A DNA stretch of 64,000 nucleotides from Photobacterium arenosum (GCF_014841115.1 NZ_JACYTP010000002.1:310001-374000), one strand, 5' to 3'; shown: positions 25,028 to 36,634, numbered from the stretch's first letter. Numbers and translations are program-made. Notes: generated by a model from the letters alone, not told the origin.

Positions 25028-26926
25028 ATGAGCGAGCAAACTTTAGAGAAAAATAAAGAAACACGTGGTTTTCAGTCAGAAGTGAAGCAATTGCTTCATT
25101 TAATGATCCACTCATTGTACTCAAATAAAGAGATATTTTTACGGGAGCTGATTTCCAATGCTTCTGATGCGGCTGACAAACTGAGGTTTCGTGCCCTTTC
25201 ATCTCCTGAGCTGTATGAAAACGATGGCGAGCTGGCAGTGCGTTTGTCGTTTGATGAAAAAGCGGGCACTGTCACTATCAGTGACAATGGTATTGGTATG
25301 ACCCGCGATGAGGTGATCGAGCACCTGGGGACTATTGCCAAGTCCGGTACTAAAGACTTTTTCTCGAAGCTGAGTGAAGATCAGAGCAAAGATTCTCAGT
25401 TGATTGGTCAGTTTGGCGTCGGCTTCTATTCTTCGTTTATTGTTGCCGATGCAGTGACTGTCAAGACCCGTGCCGCCGGTGCGGCCGTCGAGCAGGCGGT
25501 AAGCTGGCACTCAACCGGTGAAGGCGACTATACGGTTGAGGACATCGAGAAAACAGGCCGTGGTACCGAGATCATTCTTCATTTGCGTGAAGAAGAAAAA
25601 GAATTCCTCAGCGAGTACCGCCTGCGCAATATCATCAGTAAATATTCAGACCACATTGGCATTCCTGTGCTGATGGAAACGGCTGAGCACGATGAGGAAG
25701 GCAAGGAGACCGGTAAAAAGTGGGAGCAGGTCAATAAAGCACAGGCGTTATGGACCCGCAGTAAATCTGATATTTCAGATGATGAGTACAAAGAATTCTA
25801 CAAACACGTCTCCCATGACTTTGCTGAGCCACTGAGCTGGAGCCATAACCGTGTGGAAGGCCAGCAAGACTACACCAGTCTGCTGTATATTCCGTCCAAA
25901 GCGCCGTTTGACCTGTATAACCGCGACAGCAAGCACGGCCTGAAACTGTATGTTCAGCGTGTGTTTATCATGGACGATGCCGAGCAGTTCATGCCGATGT
26001 ACCTGCGCTTTATGCGCGGTCTGATTGACTCGAATGATCTGCCGTTAAATGTGTCCCGTGAAATTCTGCAGGACAACAAGGTGACTCAGGCGCTGCGCAA
26101 AGCCTGTACCAAGCGTGCCTTGTCCATGCTGGAAAAACTGGCGAAGAAAGATGAGTATGCATCGTTCTGGCAAGAGTTCGGCCAAGTGCTGAAAGAAGGT
26201 GTGGCGGAAGATTTTGCCAACCGCGAGAAAATTGCCGGGTTGCTGCGTTTCAGTTCAACCCATAACGATACGTCTGAACAAAGCGTTTCTCTGGCAGATT
26301 ACGTCAGCCGGATGAAAGAAGGTCAGGAAAAGATTTATTATATTACCGCAGACAGTTTCAAGGCGGCGAAAAACAGCCCGCACCTGGAGCAGTTCCGTGC
26401 CAAAGGCCTGGAAGTGGTGCTTATGCACGACCGCATTGATGAATGGCTGATGGGTCATCTGCCGGAATTTGACGGTAAGCCGTTCCAGTCAATTACCAAG
26501 GCTGGTCTGGATCTTTCTAAGTTTGAAAACGAAGAAGAGAAAGAAGCGCAGCAGCAGACAAAAGAAGAATTTGCTTCGGTTATCGAGCGCACCAAAGCCT
26601 ATTTGGGTGATCGTGTGCAAGATGTCCGGGCAACGTTCAAGCTGCAGGATACACCGGCTGTGGTGGTGACGGATGAAAATGAAATGGGAACACAGATGGC
26701 GAAACTGCTGGCTGCGGCTGGTCACGAAGCGCCGGAAGTGAAGTACATTTTTGAGCTGAATCCGAAACACCCGGTAGTGAATCGTATGGCCGATGAAGCA
26801 GACGAAGATGCATTTGGCCGCTGGGTTGAGATGTTACTGGGGCAGGCGATGCTTGCTGAACGGGGTTCGATGGAAGATCCATCCCAGTTCCTGGCGGCAG
26901 TCAATAAACTGTTGGCGCAGCCATAA
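25028..26926 (+). CDS. htpG: chaperone protein HtpG (Hsp90)
   Basis: This 632-residue Hsp90 homologue starts with [44 protein letters not shown]. It carries the Bergerat ATP-binding motifs DNGIGM and [11 protein letters not shown], the middle domain ([11 protein letters not shown]) and the C-terminal dimerisation region. The length matches E. coli HtpG (624). A GGAG ribosome binding site precedes the ATG. It lies between divergent toxR and adk, the position known from Vibrio. The predicted RpoH promoter upstream and a strong terminator downstream suggest a monocistronic heat-shock unit. Confidence 0.98.
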   Translation: MSEQTLEKNKETRGFQSEVKQLLHLMIHSLYSNKEIFLRELISNASDAADKLRFRALSSPELYENDGELAVRLSFDEKAGTVTISDNGIGMTRDEVIEHLGTIAKSGTKDFFSKLSEDQSKDSQLIGQFGVGFYSSFIVADAVTVKTRAAGAAVEQAVSWHSTGEGDYTVEDIEKTGRGTEIILHLREEEKEFLSEYRLRNIISKYSDHIGIPVLMETAEHDEEGKETGKKWEQVNKAQALWTRSKSDISDDEYKEFYKHVSHDFAEPLSWSHNRVEGQQDYTSLLYIPSKAPFDLYNRDSKHGLKLYVQRVFIMDDAEQFMPMYLRFMRGLIDSNDLPLNVSREILQDNKVTQALRKACTKRALSMLEKLAKKDEYASFWQEFGQVLKEGVAEDFANREKIAGLLRFSSTHNDTSEQSVSLADYVSRMKEGQEKIYYITADSFKAAKNSPHLEQFRAKGLEVVLMHDRIDEWLMGHLPEFDGKPFQSITKAGLDLSKFENEEEKEAQQQTKEEFASVIERTKAYLGDRVQDVRATFKLQDTPAVVVTDENEMGTQMAKLLAAAGHEAPEVKYIFELNPKHPVVNRMADEADEDAFGRWVEMLLGQAMLAERGSMEDPSQFLAAVNKLLAQP

Positions 26927-26932
26927 TAAACC

Positions 26933-26962
26933 ACGGGCGCAGAGGCAATCTGCGCCCGTTTT
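26933..26962 (+). terminator. Rho-independent terminator after htpG
   Basis: ACGGGCGCAGA, five-base loop, TCTGCGCCCGT, then TTT, directly after the htpG stop codon. Confidence 0.9.
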
Positions 26963-27073
26963 GCTTCAAAGAGTATGCTGATAAAGAATGTAATCGTTTA
27001 GCTTCCAGAGACGCGGACTTGCGAGTATGGTCTAATCAGTGTATTTTTCTGACTTTCCAAAAACTCCGGCTAA

Positions 27074-27739
<666 letters not shown>

Positions 27740-27804
27740 TCGAATATCAGTGATGTTCCACAGTCAATGCGATTAACCGAATCGGGTTAGCAGACTGTAT
27801 GGTC

Positions 27805-27838
27805 AAAAAGCGGGAGGTTAACAGCCTTCCGCTTTTTT
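27805..27838 (+). terminator. Rho-independent terminator after adk
   Basis: AAAAAGCGGGAGG pairs with CCTTCCGCTTTTT (one G-U) around a seven-base loop and ends in a T-run, 65 bases after adk. Confidence 0.88.
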
Positions 27839-27928
27839 TATGCTGAAGACTGCGATACCCAGGGCAAATCAACCGCTTAATGGTACACTATCACTGTCAT
27901 TGAATAACAAGATGAACTGCAGGTGATG

Positions 27929-28897
27929 ATGGAGAATAAAGGCATTGGCGTACTCTTGGTCAATCTGGGTACACCGGATGAAGCAACCCCAGCGGCTGTA
28001 AAGCGTTTTCTGGGTGAATTTTTGAGTGACCCCCGTGTTGTCGATCTGTCTAAATGGCTATGGCGACCGGCGTTGTACGGGGCAATTCTTCCTATCCGTT
28101 CTCCTAAGGTTGCGAAACTGTATCAGTCGATTTGGCTTGAGGAAGGCTCGCCGCTGATGGTCTATTCGCAGCGTCAACGCGACGCGCTGGAAGAAAGGCT
28201 GAACATACCGGTTGCACTCGGTATGACGTACGGTAACCCCAGTATTCAGTCAGCCTTGTCGATGCTCAATGATCAGGGTTGCCGAAAGGTGATTGTCTTA
28301 CCGCTCTATCCACAGTATTCGCGCACGACTACCGCTGCTGTGTTTGATAAAGTGGCGCGCAGCCTTCAACAAACAGATTATCTGCCAGAGCTCAGGTTTA
28401 TCAATCAGTACCAGGACCACCCTGGCTATATTTCGGCGCTTGCTGAATCGGTCACTAATGTCTGGGCCGAGCATGGAGAGCCTGACTACTTGTTGTGCTC
28501 GTACCATGGAATTCCAAAACGTTACGCTGATCTGGGCGATCCTTATCCCGAGCACTGTAACCAGACAACGGCACTTCTGGCGGAAGCGCTGGCGATGCCA
28601 AGAGAAAAGATGAGCATGAGCTATCAGTCAATTTTTGGTCGTGAAGAATGGCTGAAGCCCTATACCGAGCCAACGATTATTGAACTGGCAAAAAAAGGGG
28701 TTAAACGGCTGGATGTGATTTGTCCTGCGTTTTCAGTCGATTGTCTGGAAACCATCGAAGAAATCGCAGAGGGCTGTAAAGATGCCTTTATCAATGCCGG
28801 AGGTGAAACCTTCAACCTGATCCCCTGCCTCAATGATAACAGCACCCATATTGCTATGATGGAAACCCTGATCCGGCAGCATACCCAGGGCTGGTAA
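27929..28897 (+). CDS. hemH: ferrochelatase
   Basis: This 322-residue enzyme inserts Fe2+ into protoporphyrin IX in the last step of haem synthesis. It has the N-terminal [28 protein letters not shown] signature and the active-site His region [17 protein letters not shown], plus the conserved late Glu in [18 protein letters not shown]. The ATG at 27929 is favoured because AGG at 27921-27923 sits five bases before it; an ATG one codon earlier and a GTG at 27923 are alternatives. It follows adk, as in E. coli. Confidence 0.96.
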   Translation: MENKGIGVLLVNLGTPDEATPAAVKRFLGEFLSDPRVVDLSKWLWRPALYGAILPIRSPKVAKLYQSIWLEEGSPLMVYSQRQRDALEERLNIPVALGMTYGNPSIQSALSMLNDQGCRKVIVLPLYPQYSRTTTAAVFDKVARSLQQTDYLPELRFINQYQDHPGYISALAESVTNVWAEHGEPDYLLCSYHGIPKRYADLGDPYPEHCNQTTALLAEALAMPREKMSMSYQSIFGREEWLKPYTEPTIIELAKKGVKRLDVICPAFSVDCLETIEEIAEGCKDAFINAGGETFNLIPCLNDNSTHIAMMETLIRQHTQGW

Positions 28898-29018
28898 CCT
28901 TTTCTTAACTTCTACATATATCATGATCTGGCTCGCACTTATTGTTTGGGCCATTTCTTCACTGAACTATATTTTGTGATATCATCCGCAAGTTTTTTCT
29001 ACCCGGCAGCGCGATATC

Positions 29019-30320
29019 ATGAAATTTCCTGGTCAACGTAAATCAAAACACTATTTTCCCGTCCATGCCCGAGATCCGCTTCTGACTCAGGCCAGCAGCA
29101 AACCGCTTGCGCGTACGCATGTCGTTGGCATAGACCAAACGCTGGTGGATATTGAAGCGTGTGTCGATGATGAGTTTCTGAGTCGCTATGCGCTGAGCAA
29201 AGGACACTCTTTGGTTATCGCCGAAGAGGCAGCAGAAGCACTTTATCGTGAATTGAAAGAAAAAGACCTGATTCGTCATGAGTTCGCGGGTGGAACGATA
29301 GGAAATACGCTGCACAACTATTCGGTACTGGCGGATGATAAATCCGTGCTTCTGGGCGTGATGAGCCAGGATATCCAGATTGGCAGTTATGCATACCGGT
29401 ACCTGGTCAATACATCCAGCCGTATGGATCTGAATAACCTTCAGCCGGTGAACGGGCCGATTGGCCGCTGCTTCGCCTTGATCACGCCTGATGGTGAGCG
29501 GACGTTTGCCATTAACGAAGGCCGGATGAACCAGCTGGAACCAGACAGCATTCCGGAATCGATCTTTGAGCGTGCTTCTGCGCTGGTGCTGACGGCATAC
29601 CTGGTGCGTTGCAAAGAGGGCGATCCAATGCCGGAAGCCACCATGCGTGCCATTCAGTATGCTAAGAAATACGATGTGCCGGTTGTACTGACATTGGGTA
29701 CCAAGTTTGTGATTGCGGATGATCCGCAATGGTGGCGCGATTTCCTGCGTGAGCATGTCACGGTTGTTGCTATGAATGAAGACGAAGCCGAAGCACTGAC
29801 AGGATTTTCCGATCCATTACTGGCTTCTGATAAAGCCCTGGATTGGGTTGATTTTGTGTTGTGTACCGCGGGTCCTGTAGGTTTGTACACAGCAGGTTAT
29901 ACGGAAGAGAGCACTAAGCGAACGACTAGTCTGCCGCTGCTGCCTGGTGAGATTCCTGAGTTTAACCGCTACGAGTTTAGTCGTCCGATGACCAAAGCCG
30001 ATTGCGAAACGCCTCTTCGGGTTTATTCGCACATTGCCCCTTATATGGGTGGGCCGGAGCGCATTAAAAATACCAATGGTGCCGGGGACGGCGCACTGTC
30101 CGCGCTACTGCACGATATGGCAGCGAACCGTTACCATAAAGAAAACGTGCCGAAATCCAGTAAGCACAGCTACGATTTCCTGGCCTATTCATCGTTTTCT
30201 CAAATCTGCCTGTATTCGAATCGCGTCAGTTACGAAGTGCTGGCTCAGCACTCTCCGCGTTTGTCACGAGGATTACCCGAGCGGGAAGACAGTCTGGAAG
30301 AGGCGTATTGGGAACGTTGA
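29019..30320 (+). CDS. gsk: inosine-guanosine kinase
   Basis: This 433-residue PfkB/ribokinase-family nucleoside kinase is nearly identical in length to E. coli Gsk (434). It begins MKFPGQRKSKHYFPV, has the FAGGTIGNTLHNYSVLADD substrate region and the C-terminal ATP/anion-hole motif TNGAGDGALSALLHD with the catalytic Asp. It salvages inosine and guanosine to IMP and GMP. It follows hemH with a promoter-length gap of about 120 bases and ends before a strong terminator. Confidence 0.97.
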   Translation: MKFPGQRKSKHYFPVHARDPLLTQASSKPLARTHVVGIDQTLVDIEACVDDEFLSRYALSKGHSLVIAEEAAEALYRELKEKDLIRHEFAGGTIGNTLHNYSVLADDKSVLLGVMSQDIQIGSYAYRYLVNTSSRMDLNNLQPVNGPIGRCFALITPDGERTFAINEGRMNQLEPDSIPESIFERASALVLTAYLVRCKEGDPMPEATMRAIQYAKKYDVPVVLTLGTKFVIADDPQWWRDFLREHVTVVAMNEDEAEALTGFSDPLLASDKALDWVDFVLCTAGPVGLYTAGYTEESTKRTTSLPLLPGEIPEFNRYEFSRPMTKADCETPLRVYSHIAPYMGGPERIKNTNGAGDGALSALLHDMAANRYHKENVPKSSKHSYDFLAYSSFSQICLYSNRVSYEVLAQHSPRLSRGLPEREDSLEEAYWER

Positions 30321-30361
30321 TATCCCCGATTCCGATGAAAAGCACAGGCTTTCATGTTTGT

Positions 30362-30388
30362 AAAAAACCGCCATTTTGGCGGTTTTTT
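30362..30388. terminator. bidirectional terminator after gsk
   Basis: AAAAAACCGCC, five-base loop, GGCGGTTTTTT, 41 bases after the gsk stop codon. Confidence 0.92.
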
Positions 30389-30973
30389 GTTTTTCAGCCT
30401 TGGTAAGATCGGCATGATTCTGGGTGTAGAGTCACGGTTATATTCAGGCAAACGATTTCGTTTGATAGGTTTTGTTAATTACTTTCAGAAAGCCTACCAA
30501 ATAAGGCGCTCAGCATGTCGTGATGAAAACTGGCCGGTGAGGATGATTTTGCACTAAAGACGCGACGCGAAAAGTGTGCAGTATTGGCCTGCTTGCCATG
30601 ATTTTTTTTCAGAAGGTAAAATATTTAGATTTTGATTTTTGCTCAACTTCGCGGCGTTTTTTTATGCTTTTCATGTAATTTCAGCTCAAGTCATTCGACA
30701 AAGCTAAGGTGGCTACCTGAAAATGGGCGGGCAGTGAGATATTTTATCCGGCCTTCATGTTTCAGTTTTTATGTCAGTTGATAGAATTAGCGGGATGTAA
30801 CTTTGTGACAAATGCAGATATAGTGTGCTCCATCTTGGGGAACCCCACTTTCTGATAGGTATAACCTATCAAATTGAGAGGCCAGGACATCAGCACATTG
30901 TCGTTCTGAATGTTATGCTTTGCCGGAATTAGACCCGTCAAACTTGTATACCTGTTAGGGAAAGATAAAGAAC
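30389..30973 (+). promoter_or_regulatory. long gene-free leader upstream of zwf
   Basis: This is about 585 bases with no convincing gene. It holds TGATAGGT at 30463-30470, a T-rich stretch near 30600-30660, the inverted repeat TGGGG-AA-CCCCA (30836-30847), and the 19-base palindrome at 30853-30871. A short frame at 30354-30557 lacks coding character. The length suggests complex control of the pentose phosphate operon or an unrecognised small RNA. Confidence 0.4.
30853..30871. promoter_or_regulatory. perfect 8-bp inverted repeat, candidate operator of zwf-pgl-gnd
   Basis: TGATAGGT-ATA-ACCTATCA is a perfect dyad 103 bases before the zwf ATG. Another TGATAGGT half-site occurs at 30463. It does not match the HexR site (TGTAAT-type) that controls zwf in some gammaproteobacteria, so the binding protein is unknown. 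Confidence 0.5.
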
Positions 30974-32473
30974 ATGGTCATACCTGAAAACAGCGATATT
31001 GTTATTTTTGGTGCCTCAGGCGATTTAACGTATCGTAAGCTTATCCCAGCGCTGTATCATCTGTATGTTAATCAGATGCTACCTTCTGATTTCTCTATCC
31101 TTGGCGTAAGCCGTACTGCAAACAGTGATGAGGAATACAGAGAAAAAGTCCGGGCTTCTCTGGTCAAAACCGAGAAGACGGATCCCGAGAAGTTGGCTGC
31201 ATTTTGTCAGCATGTTGGATATCAGGCCATCAACACGTTAGATTGTGATGACTATGGTAAGTTGCAACAGCGACTGGAAGAAAAAGCCACTCAGTCTGTT
31301 GCTCCTCGTAACACTCTATTCTATCTCGCCACTCCCCCCAGCTTATATGATGTGATCCCGGCCAGTCTGGCTGCCCATGGTCTGAATGATGAAAGCACCG
31401 GCTGGAAACGACTGATCATCGAGAAGCCGTTTGGCTACGATTTGGAAACCGCTCAGGAACTGGATAAGAAACTGCACAAGCACTTCAAAGAAAGCCAGAT
31501 TTTCCGTATTGACCATTACCTGGGCAAAGAAACGGTTCAGAACCTGCTGGTATTTCGCTTTGCTAACGGTATGTTTGAGCCATTGTGGAACCGTAACTTT
31601 ATAGACTACGTTGAGATTACCGCAGCGGAATTCCTGGGTGTGGAAGAACGCGGTGGCTATTACGAAAACGCAGGTGCGGTTCGCGACATGCTACAGAACC
31701 ATCTGCTGCAGGTTTTGGCCATGGTTGCTATGGAGCCGCCATCGGCTATCAATGGCAACGTAATGCGTGATGAAGTGGCCAAAGTGCTCAATAGCCTGCA
31801 GCCACTGTCTGAAGAAGACTTGCGTAAGAACCTGGTTCTGGGGCAATACACAGCCTCTGAATTACGTGGTAAAGAGCTTGCCGGTTATCGTGAAGAGCCA
31901 GGCGTTGCTGAAGATTCCCGTACCGAAACTTATGTCGGCCTGAAAGCCTTTATCAATAACTGGCGCTGGAACGGTGTACCGTTTTACATCCGAACCGGTA
32001 AACGTCTGCCAACGCGTGTCACCGAAGTGGTTATTCACTTCAAGAAAACGCCGCACCCTGTATTTGGTAAAGATGCGCCCGATAACAAGCTGGTTCTGCG
32101 TATCCAGCCTGACGAAGGCATTTTGATGAACTTTGCTCTGAAACGTCCGGGCGCAGGATTCAAAACCCAGGAAGTGGCGATGGATTTCCGTTACGACGAA
32201 CTGGTTGACAGCAATGTGCTGACAGCCTACGAGCGTTTGCTGCTGGATGCCATGGCCGGTGACTCAACCTTGTTTGCACGCAGCGATGCGGTTGAGGCTT
32301 GCTGGCGTTATGTTCAGCCGATTCTGTCATTCAATCAGGATCCGCATGCCCTGTTTGGTTATGCTTGTGGTACCTGGGGGCCGAAAGAAGCCGATGAACT
32401 GCTGGCCAGAGATAATCGCCAGTGGCGCTTCCCGTGTTCAAACCTGACTGATACCGAATACTGCGAGTTATAA
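30974..32473 (+). CDS. zwf: glucose-6-phosphate 1-dehydrogenase
   Basis: This 499-residue enzyme oxidises glucose-6-phosphate to 6-phosphogluconolactone with NADP. It has the nucleotide fold [19 protein letters not shown] near the N-terminus, EKPFGYD, and the active-site signature [15 protein letters not shown]. The length agrees with E. coli Zwf (491). It is followed after two bases by pgl and then gnd, one oxidative pentose phosphate operon. An AGGGAAAG ribosome binding site precedes the ATG. The palindrome 103 bases upstream may control it. Confidence 0.98.
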   Translation: MVIPENSDIVIFGASGDLTYRKLIPALYHLYVNQMLPSDFSILGVSRTANSDEEYREKVRASLVKTEKTDPEKLAAFCQHVGYQAINTLDCDDYGKLQQRLEEKATQSVAPRNTLFYLATPPSLYDVIPASLAAHGLNDESTGWKRLIIEKPFGYDLETAQELDKKLHKHFKESQIFRIDHYLGKETVQNLLVFRFANGMFEPLWNRNFIDYVEITAAEFLGVEERGGYYENAGAVRDMLQNHLLQVLAMVAMEPPSAINGNVMRDEVAKVLNSLQPLSEEDLRKNLVLGQYTASELRGKELAGYREEPGVAEDSRTETYVGLKAFINNWRWNGVPFYIRTGKRLPTRVTEVVIHFKKTPHPVFGKDAPDNKLVLRIQPDEGILMNFALKRPGAGFKTQEVAMDFRYDELVDSNVLTAYERLLLDAMAGDSTLFARSDAVEACWRYVQPILSFNQDPHALFGYACGTWGPKEADELLARDNRQWRFPCSNLTDTEYCEL

Positions 32474-32475
32474 TT

Positions 32476-33201
32476 ATGACTGATCTTAAAATTCATGCTG
32501 ATGCGCAAGCCGTGGTTAAGAGCCTGGCTGACGACATGATGGCTATCAGCCAGCAAGATAAGCCTGTGCATATTTCGCTGTCAGGTGGTAGCACACCTAA
32601 ACAGTTGTTTGCCGCTTTGGCCCAGGCACCGTATGCCGAAGGTGTTAACTGGCAGAATCTGCATTTCTGGTGGGGCGACGAGCGTTGCGTTGCACCGGAT
32701 GATGCAGAAAGTAACTATGGATGTGCCCAGGCTCTGTTGTTTGATCACGTTGCAATCCCGGTAGCCAATATCCACCGCATCCGTGGTGAAGATCAGCCTC
32801 AGGCCGAAGCCAAGCGTTTCGCTGAAGAAATGGCAGCGGTGATTCCGGCTGAAAACGGATTACCTGTTTTTGACTGGATTTTACTGGGTGTCGGCGACGA
32901 TGGTCATACTGCGTCTCTTTTCCCGGGACAGACTGACTATGATGAACCCGGTTTAAGCCTGGTTGCGCCTCATCCGCAAAGCGGTCAGTTGCGTGTCAGC
33001 AAATCAGCCCGTCTGCTGGAAGCGGCAAAACGAATTTCTTATCTGGTTATCGGTGCGGGTAAAACCGAGATTGTGGCAGAAATCCACTCTCAGCCAGCCG
33101 ATAGCCTGCCTTACCCGGCCGCCAAAATTCAGGCTCGCCAGGGTAAGACCGAATGGTATTTGGATGCACTAGCAGCCAGTAAGTTAGCGATTGGAGAATA
33201 A
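32476..33201 (+). CDS. pgl: 6-phosphogluconolactonase (DevB type)
   Basis: This 241-residue lactonase hydrolyses 6-phosphogluconolactone to 6-phosphogluconate. It belongs to the NagB/SOL fold family: ISLSGGSTPKQLFAAL, FWWGDERCVAPDDAESNYG and LLGVGDDGHTASLFPG are diagnostic. E. coli uses an unrelated Pgl at a different locus, so this is the DevB-type enzyme. It is squeezed between zwf (2-base gap) and gnd (4-base gap). Confidence 0.96.
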   Translation: MTDLKIHADAQAVVKSLADDMMAISQQDKPVHISLSGGSTPKQLFAALAQAPYAEGVNWQNLHFWWGDERCVAPDDAESNYGCAQALLFDHVAIPVANIHRIRGEDQPQAEAKRFAEEMAAVIPAENGLPVFDWILLGVGDDGHTASLFPGQTDYDEPGLSLVAPHPQSGQLRVSKSARLLEAAKRISYLVIGAGKTEIVAEIHSQPADSLPYPAAKIQARQGKTEWYLDALAASKLAIGE

Positions 33202-33205
33202 ATAA

Positions 33206-34654
33206 ATGAAAGGTGATATTGGTGTAATCGGCCTTGCCGTTATGGGCCAGAACCTGATCCTGAACATGGATGACCACGGTTTTAAGGTCGTTGCGCATAA
33301 CCGTACAGCTGCCAAAGTCGACGAATTTCTGAATGGCCCGGCTAAAGGCACTAAGATTCAGGGCGCTTACAGCCTGCAGGAGCTGGTAGACAAGCTGGAA
33401 GCCCCTCGCAAAATCATGCTGATGGTACGTGCCGGTGATGTGGTCGACAGTTTTATCGAGCAACTGATCCCGCTGCTGGACAAAGGCGACATCATTATTG
33501 ATGGTGGTAACTCTAACTACCCAGACAGCATCCGCCGTGTGGATTACCTGAAAGACAAAGGTCTGCGTTTCATCGGTGCGGGTGTCTCCGGTGGTGAAGA
33601 AGGCGCACGTTTCGGACCTTCTATCATGCCTGGTGGCGATGCGGAAGCATGGCCATTCGTGAAGCCGATTTTCCAGGCGATTGCGGCTAAAACTGAGCAG
33701 GGCGAGCCTTGCTGCGACTGGGTTGGCGAGTCAGGTGCCGGTCACTTTGTAAAAATGGTTCACAACGGTATCGAATACGGTGATATGCAGCTGATCAGCG
33801 AAGCGTATCACTTCATGAAAACCGGTCTGGGTATGACCCACGAAGAAATGGAACAGACGTTCCGTGACTGGAATGAGACTGAGCTGAACAGCTACCTGAT
33901 CGAAATCACTGCTGATATTCTGGCCTACCGTGATGAAGATGGTGAGCCACTGGTTGAGAAAATCATGGACTCGGCCGGCCAGAAAGGCACGGGTAAATGG
34001 ACAGGCATCAATGCGCTGGACATGGGTATTCCGCTGACACTGATCACTGAATCTGTGTTTGCCCGCTGCCTGTCTTCGCTGAAAGGTCAGCGTGAAGAGG
34101 CAGAGAAGCTGTTTGGCAAAACAGTCGAAGCTGTTGAAGGCGACAAAGCAGAGTGGCTGGACGCAGTACGTCACGCACTGCTGGCCTCTAAGATTATCTC
34201 TTATGCACAAGGCTTTATGCTGATGCGTCAGGCGTCTGACGACAATGGCTGGAATCTGAACTACGGTAACGTTGCTCTGATGTGGCGCGGTGGCTGTATC
34301 ATTCGTTCAGCTTTCCTGGGCAACATTCGTGATGCATTTGAAGCGGATCCTTCACTGGCGTTCCTGGGCTCGGATCCATACTTCAAAGCAATCCTGGAAA
34401 ACGGCATGAAAGCATGGCGTAAAGTGGCAGCTAAGTCACTGGAAATTGGTCTGCCAATGCCGTGTCTGACATCTGCACTGACCTTCCTGGATGGCTACAC
34501 CACTGCGCGTCTGCCGGCTAATATGATTCAGGCACAGCGTGACTACTTTGGTGCGCACACCTATGAGCGTATCGACCAGCCACGCGGTCAGTATTTCCAT
34601 ACTAACTGGACGGGCACTGGTGGCGATACTGCCTCCACAACCTACGACGTATAA
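33206..34654 (+). CDS. gnd: 6-phosphogluconate dehydrogenase, decarboxylating
   Basis: This 482-residue NADP enzyme forms ribulose-5-phosphate and CO2. It has the N-terminal GVIGLAVMGQNLILNMDDHGF dinucleotide fold, IIDGGNSNYPDS, GAGVSGGEEGARFGPSIMPGG, HFVKMVHNGIEYGDMQLI and the late DYFGAHTYERIDQPRGQYFHTNW. It is the last gene of zwf-pgl-gnd and is followed by a strong terminator. Confidence 0.99.
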   Translation: MKGDIGVIGLAVMGQNLILNMDDHGFKVVAHNRTAAKVDEFLNGPAKGTKIQGAYSLQELVDKLEAPRKIMLMVRAGDVVDSFIEQLIPLLDKGDIIIDGGNSNYPDSIRRVDYLKDKGLRFIGAGVSGGEEGARFGPSIMPGGDAEAWPFVKPIFQAIAAKTEQGEPCCDWVGESGAGHFVKMVHNGIEYGDMQLISEAYHFMKTGLGMTHEEMEQTFRDWNETELNSYLIEITADILAYRDEDGEPLVEKIMDSAGQKGTGKWTGINALDMGIPLTLITESVFARCLSSLKGQREEAEKLFGKTVEAVEGDKAEWLDAVRHALLASKIISYAQGFMLMRQASDDNGWNLNYGNVALMWRGGCIIRSAFLGNIRDAFEADPSLAFLGSDPYFKAILENGMKAWRKVAAKSLEIGLPMPCLTSALTFLDGYTTARLPANMIQAQRDYFGAHTYERIDQPRGQYFHTNWTGTGGDTASTTYDV

Positions 34655-34684
34655 TCGTAGCACGCTGTTCTACGGTTAATCGAC

Positions 34685-34719
34685 AAATAAAAAAGGAGCC
34701 TTTGGCTCCTTTTTTATTT
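34685..34719. terminator. terminator after gnd
   Basis: AAATAAAAAAGGAGCC, three-base loop, and its exact 16-base complement, with A- and T-runs on both sides, 30 bases after gnd. Confidence 0.92.
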
Positions 34720-34854
34720 GTGCTATCCAGCTTTCAGCGCTTTGCTGCCTGCGCATCAGGCCGTCATGCCGCTGTTAGCTTGTGGGCACCGTTGTAACAG
34801 ATACAGTGTGGACAGACATGATCTGACGGGGGGTGTGCGGGTGATAAAAAGGGG

Positions 34855-34879
34855 AAAGGGGCCTTCCTGGCCCCTTTTT
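34855..34879. terminator. terminator-like hairpin downstream of asnB
   Basis: AAAGGGGCC, five-base loop, GGCCCCTTT, then two further T on the plus strand. It lies about 70 bases past the asnB stop codon and could end asnB and any read-through from gnd. The rest of 34720-34948 holds nothing else I recognise. Confidence 0.6.
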
Positions 34880-34948
34880 GTTGCCTTTGCGTGCGGAGAT
34901 AAGGCAGGCAAAGGCGGACGCGCTCTTGGATGGAGTAACGCTCGGTAA

Positions 34949-36634
34949 TTAAGCCTTCTGATAGGCTTCGTTGTGGACGGCAGCAACCGCACGACCAGAT
35001 GGGTCAGCACTGTTTTTAAAGCTCTCATCCCATTCAATGGCTTTGGCACTGGAGCAGGCGATAGACGGGCCACCCGGCACACATTTAGCGGCATCTTCCA
35101 GCGGGAACAACTCTTCAAAGATTTCACGATAGACGTAGGCTTCTTTGGAGGTTGGTGTGTTGTAAGGGAAGCGGAAACGGGCAGTTTCCAGCTGCTGATC
35201 CGTCACTTTCTCTGCGGCGACTTCTTTCAGCGTGTCGATCCAGTTGTAACCAACACCGTCAGAGAACTGCTCTTTCTGACGCCATGCCACAGATTCAGGC
35301 AGCATGTCACCAAAGCACTCACGGATAATGTGCTTTTCCATTTTGCCGTTGCCACACATCTTATCCTGCGGGTTGATGCTCATAGCGACTTCCAGGAACT
35401 CTTTATCCAGGAATGGCACACGCGCTTCAATCCCCCAGGCCGCCATGGATTTGTTGGCACGTGCACAGTCGAACATGTTCAGAGCCAGCAGCTTACGCAC
35501 TGTCTCTTCATGGAATTCCTGCGTGTTAGGCGCTTTGTGGAAATACAGGTAACCCCCGAAGACTTCATCAGCCCCTTCGCCAGACAGTACCATTTTGATA
35601 CCCATGGCGCGGATTTTACGTGACATCAGATACATAGGTGTGGAGGCGCGAATCGTTGTGACATCGTAGGTCTCAATGTGATAAATCACATCACGAATCG
35701 CGTCGAGGCCTTCCTGAACCGTATAAGTCAGTTCGTGGTGTACCGTGCCGATATGATCGGCCACTTTTTTCGCGGCTTTCAGATCCGGTGCGCCTTCCAG
35801 ACCAACGGCAAAAGAGTGCAGTGTTGGCCACCAGGCATCAGATTTTTCGTCATCTTCAATACGGCGGGAGGCAAACTGCTTGGTAATTGCTGAAATCACC
35901 GAGGAATCCAGACCACCCGACAGCAGAACACCGTAAGGCACGTCTGTCATCAGCTGGCGCTTCACTGCGTTTTCCAGCGCTTTTTTCAGTTTGTCTTTGT
36001 CTGTTTTCGCATCACGAACCGCGTCATACTCCATCCAGTCGCGTTTGTAATAGCGTACAGGTGCCTGAGCCGGTTCGCCTTTCTTGCTCCACAGGTAATG
36101 ACCCGGAGGGAATTCGCTGATGGTTTTACACACTGGCACCAAAGCTTTCATTTCTGACGCTACATAGTAGTTGCCGTGCTCATCATGACCATGATAGAGA
36201 GGGATGATGCCAATGTGGTCACGACCAATCAGGTAAGCATCCTGCTCTTCGTCATACAGAATAAATCCGAAGATACCGTTCAGGTAGTCGAGTAATTCAG
36301 GGCCTTTCTCTTTGTAAAGCGCCAGAATAATTTCGCAGTCAGATTCAGTCTGAAACGGGTAGTCGGCAGCCAGTTCAGCACGTAGGTCTTTGTGGTTGTA
36401 GATTTCGCCATTGACGGCCAGTACATGGGTTTTGTCTGTGTTGTACAGTGGCTGCTCGCCGCTGTTCAGGTCAACAATGGCCAGACGCTCATGAACAAGA
36501 ATGGCCTTGTCTGACGAATAGATGCCTGACCAGTCTGGACCACGGTGACGCATTTTCTTTGACATTGCCAACGCGGTTTCACGCAGGGCAGATGGGTCAC
36601 TTTTTATATCTAAAATCCCGAATACTGAGCACAT
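34949..36634 (-). CDS. asnB: asparagine synthetase B (glutamine-hydrolysing)
   Basis: This 561-residue enzyme makes asparagine from aspartate, ATP and glutamine. Residue 2 is the catalytic Cys (MCSVFGILD) of the class II glutaminase domain, followed by RHRGPDWSG and VNGEIYNHKDLR. The synthetase half has the ATP-pyrophosphatase loop LLSGGLDSSVISA and EGADEVFGGY. The length is close to E. coli AsnB (554). The nag operon and asnB are neighbours in E. coli too, with nagD between; here a Kef-type gene takes that place. Confidence 0.98.
   Translation of the reverse strand: MCSVFGILDIKSDPSALRETALAMSKKMRHRGPDWSGIYSSDKAILVHERLAIVDLNSGEQPLYNTDKTHVLAVNGEIYNHKDLRAELAADYPFQTESDCEIILALYKEKGPELLDYLNGIFGFILYDEEQDAYLIGRDHIGIIPLYHGHDEHGNYYVASEMKALVPVCKTISEFPPGHYLWSKKGEPAQAPVRYYKRDWMEYDAVRDAKTDKDKLKKALENAVKRQLMTDVPYGVLLSGGLDSSVISAITKQFASRRIEDDEKSDAWWPTLHSFAVGLEGAPDLKAAKKVADHIGTVHHELTYTVQEGLDAIRDVIYHIETYDVTTIRASTPMYLMSRKIRAMGIKMVLSGEGADEVFGGYLYFHKAPNTQEFHEETVRKLLALNMFDCARANKSMAAWGIEARVPFLDKEFLEVAMSINPQDKMCGNGKMEKHIIRECFGDMLPESVAWRQKEQFSDGVGYNWIDTLKEVAAEKVTDQQLETARFRFPYNTPTSKEAYVYREIFEELFPLEDAAKCVPGGPSIACSSAKAIEWDESFKNSADPSGRAVAAVHNEAYQKA

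Noticed and set aside
34655..34948. tRNA genes near asnB/nag/glnS as in E. coli
   Set aside because: No cloverleaf or TTCGA-type arm could be found here or in the other gaps of this region.
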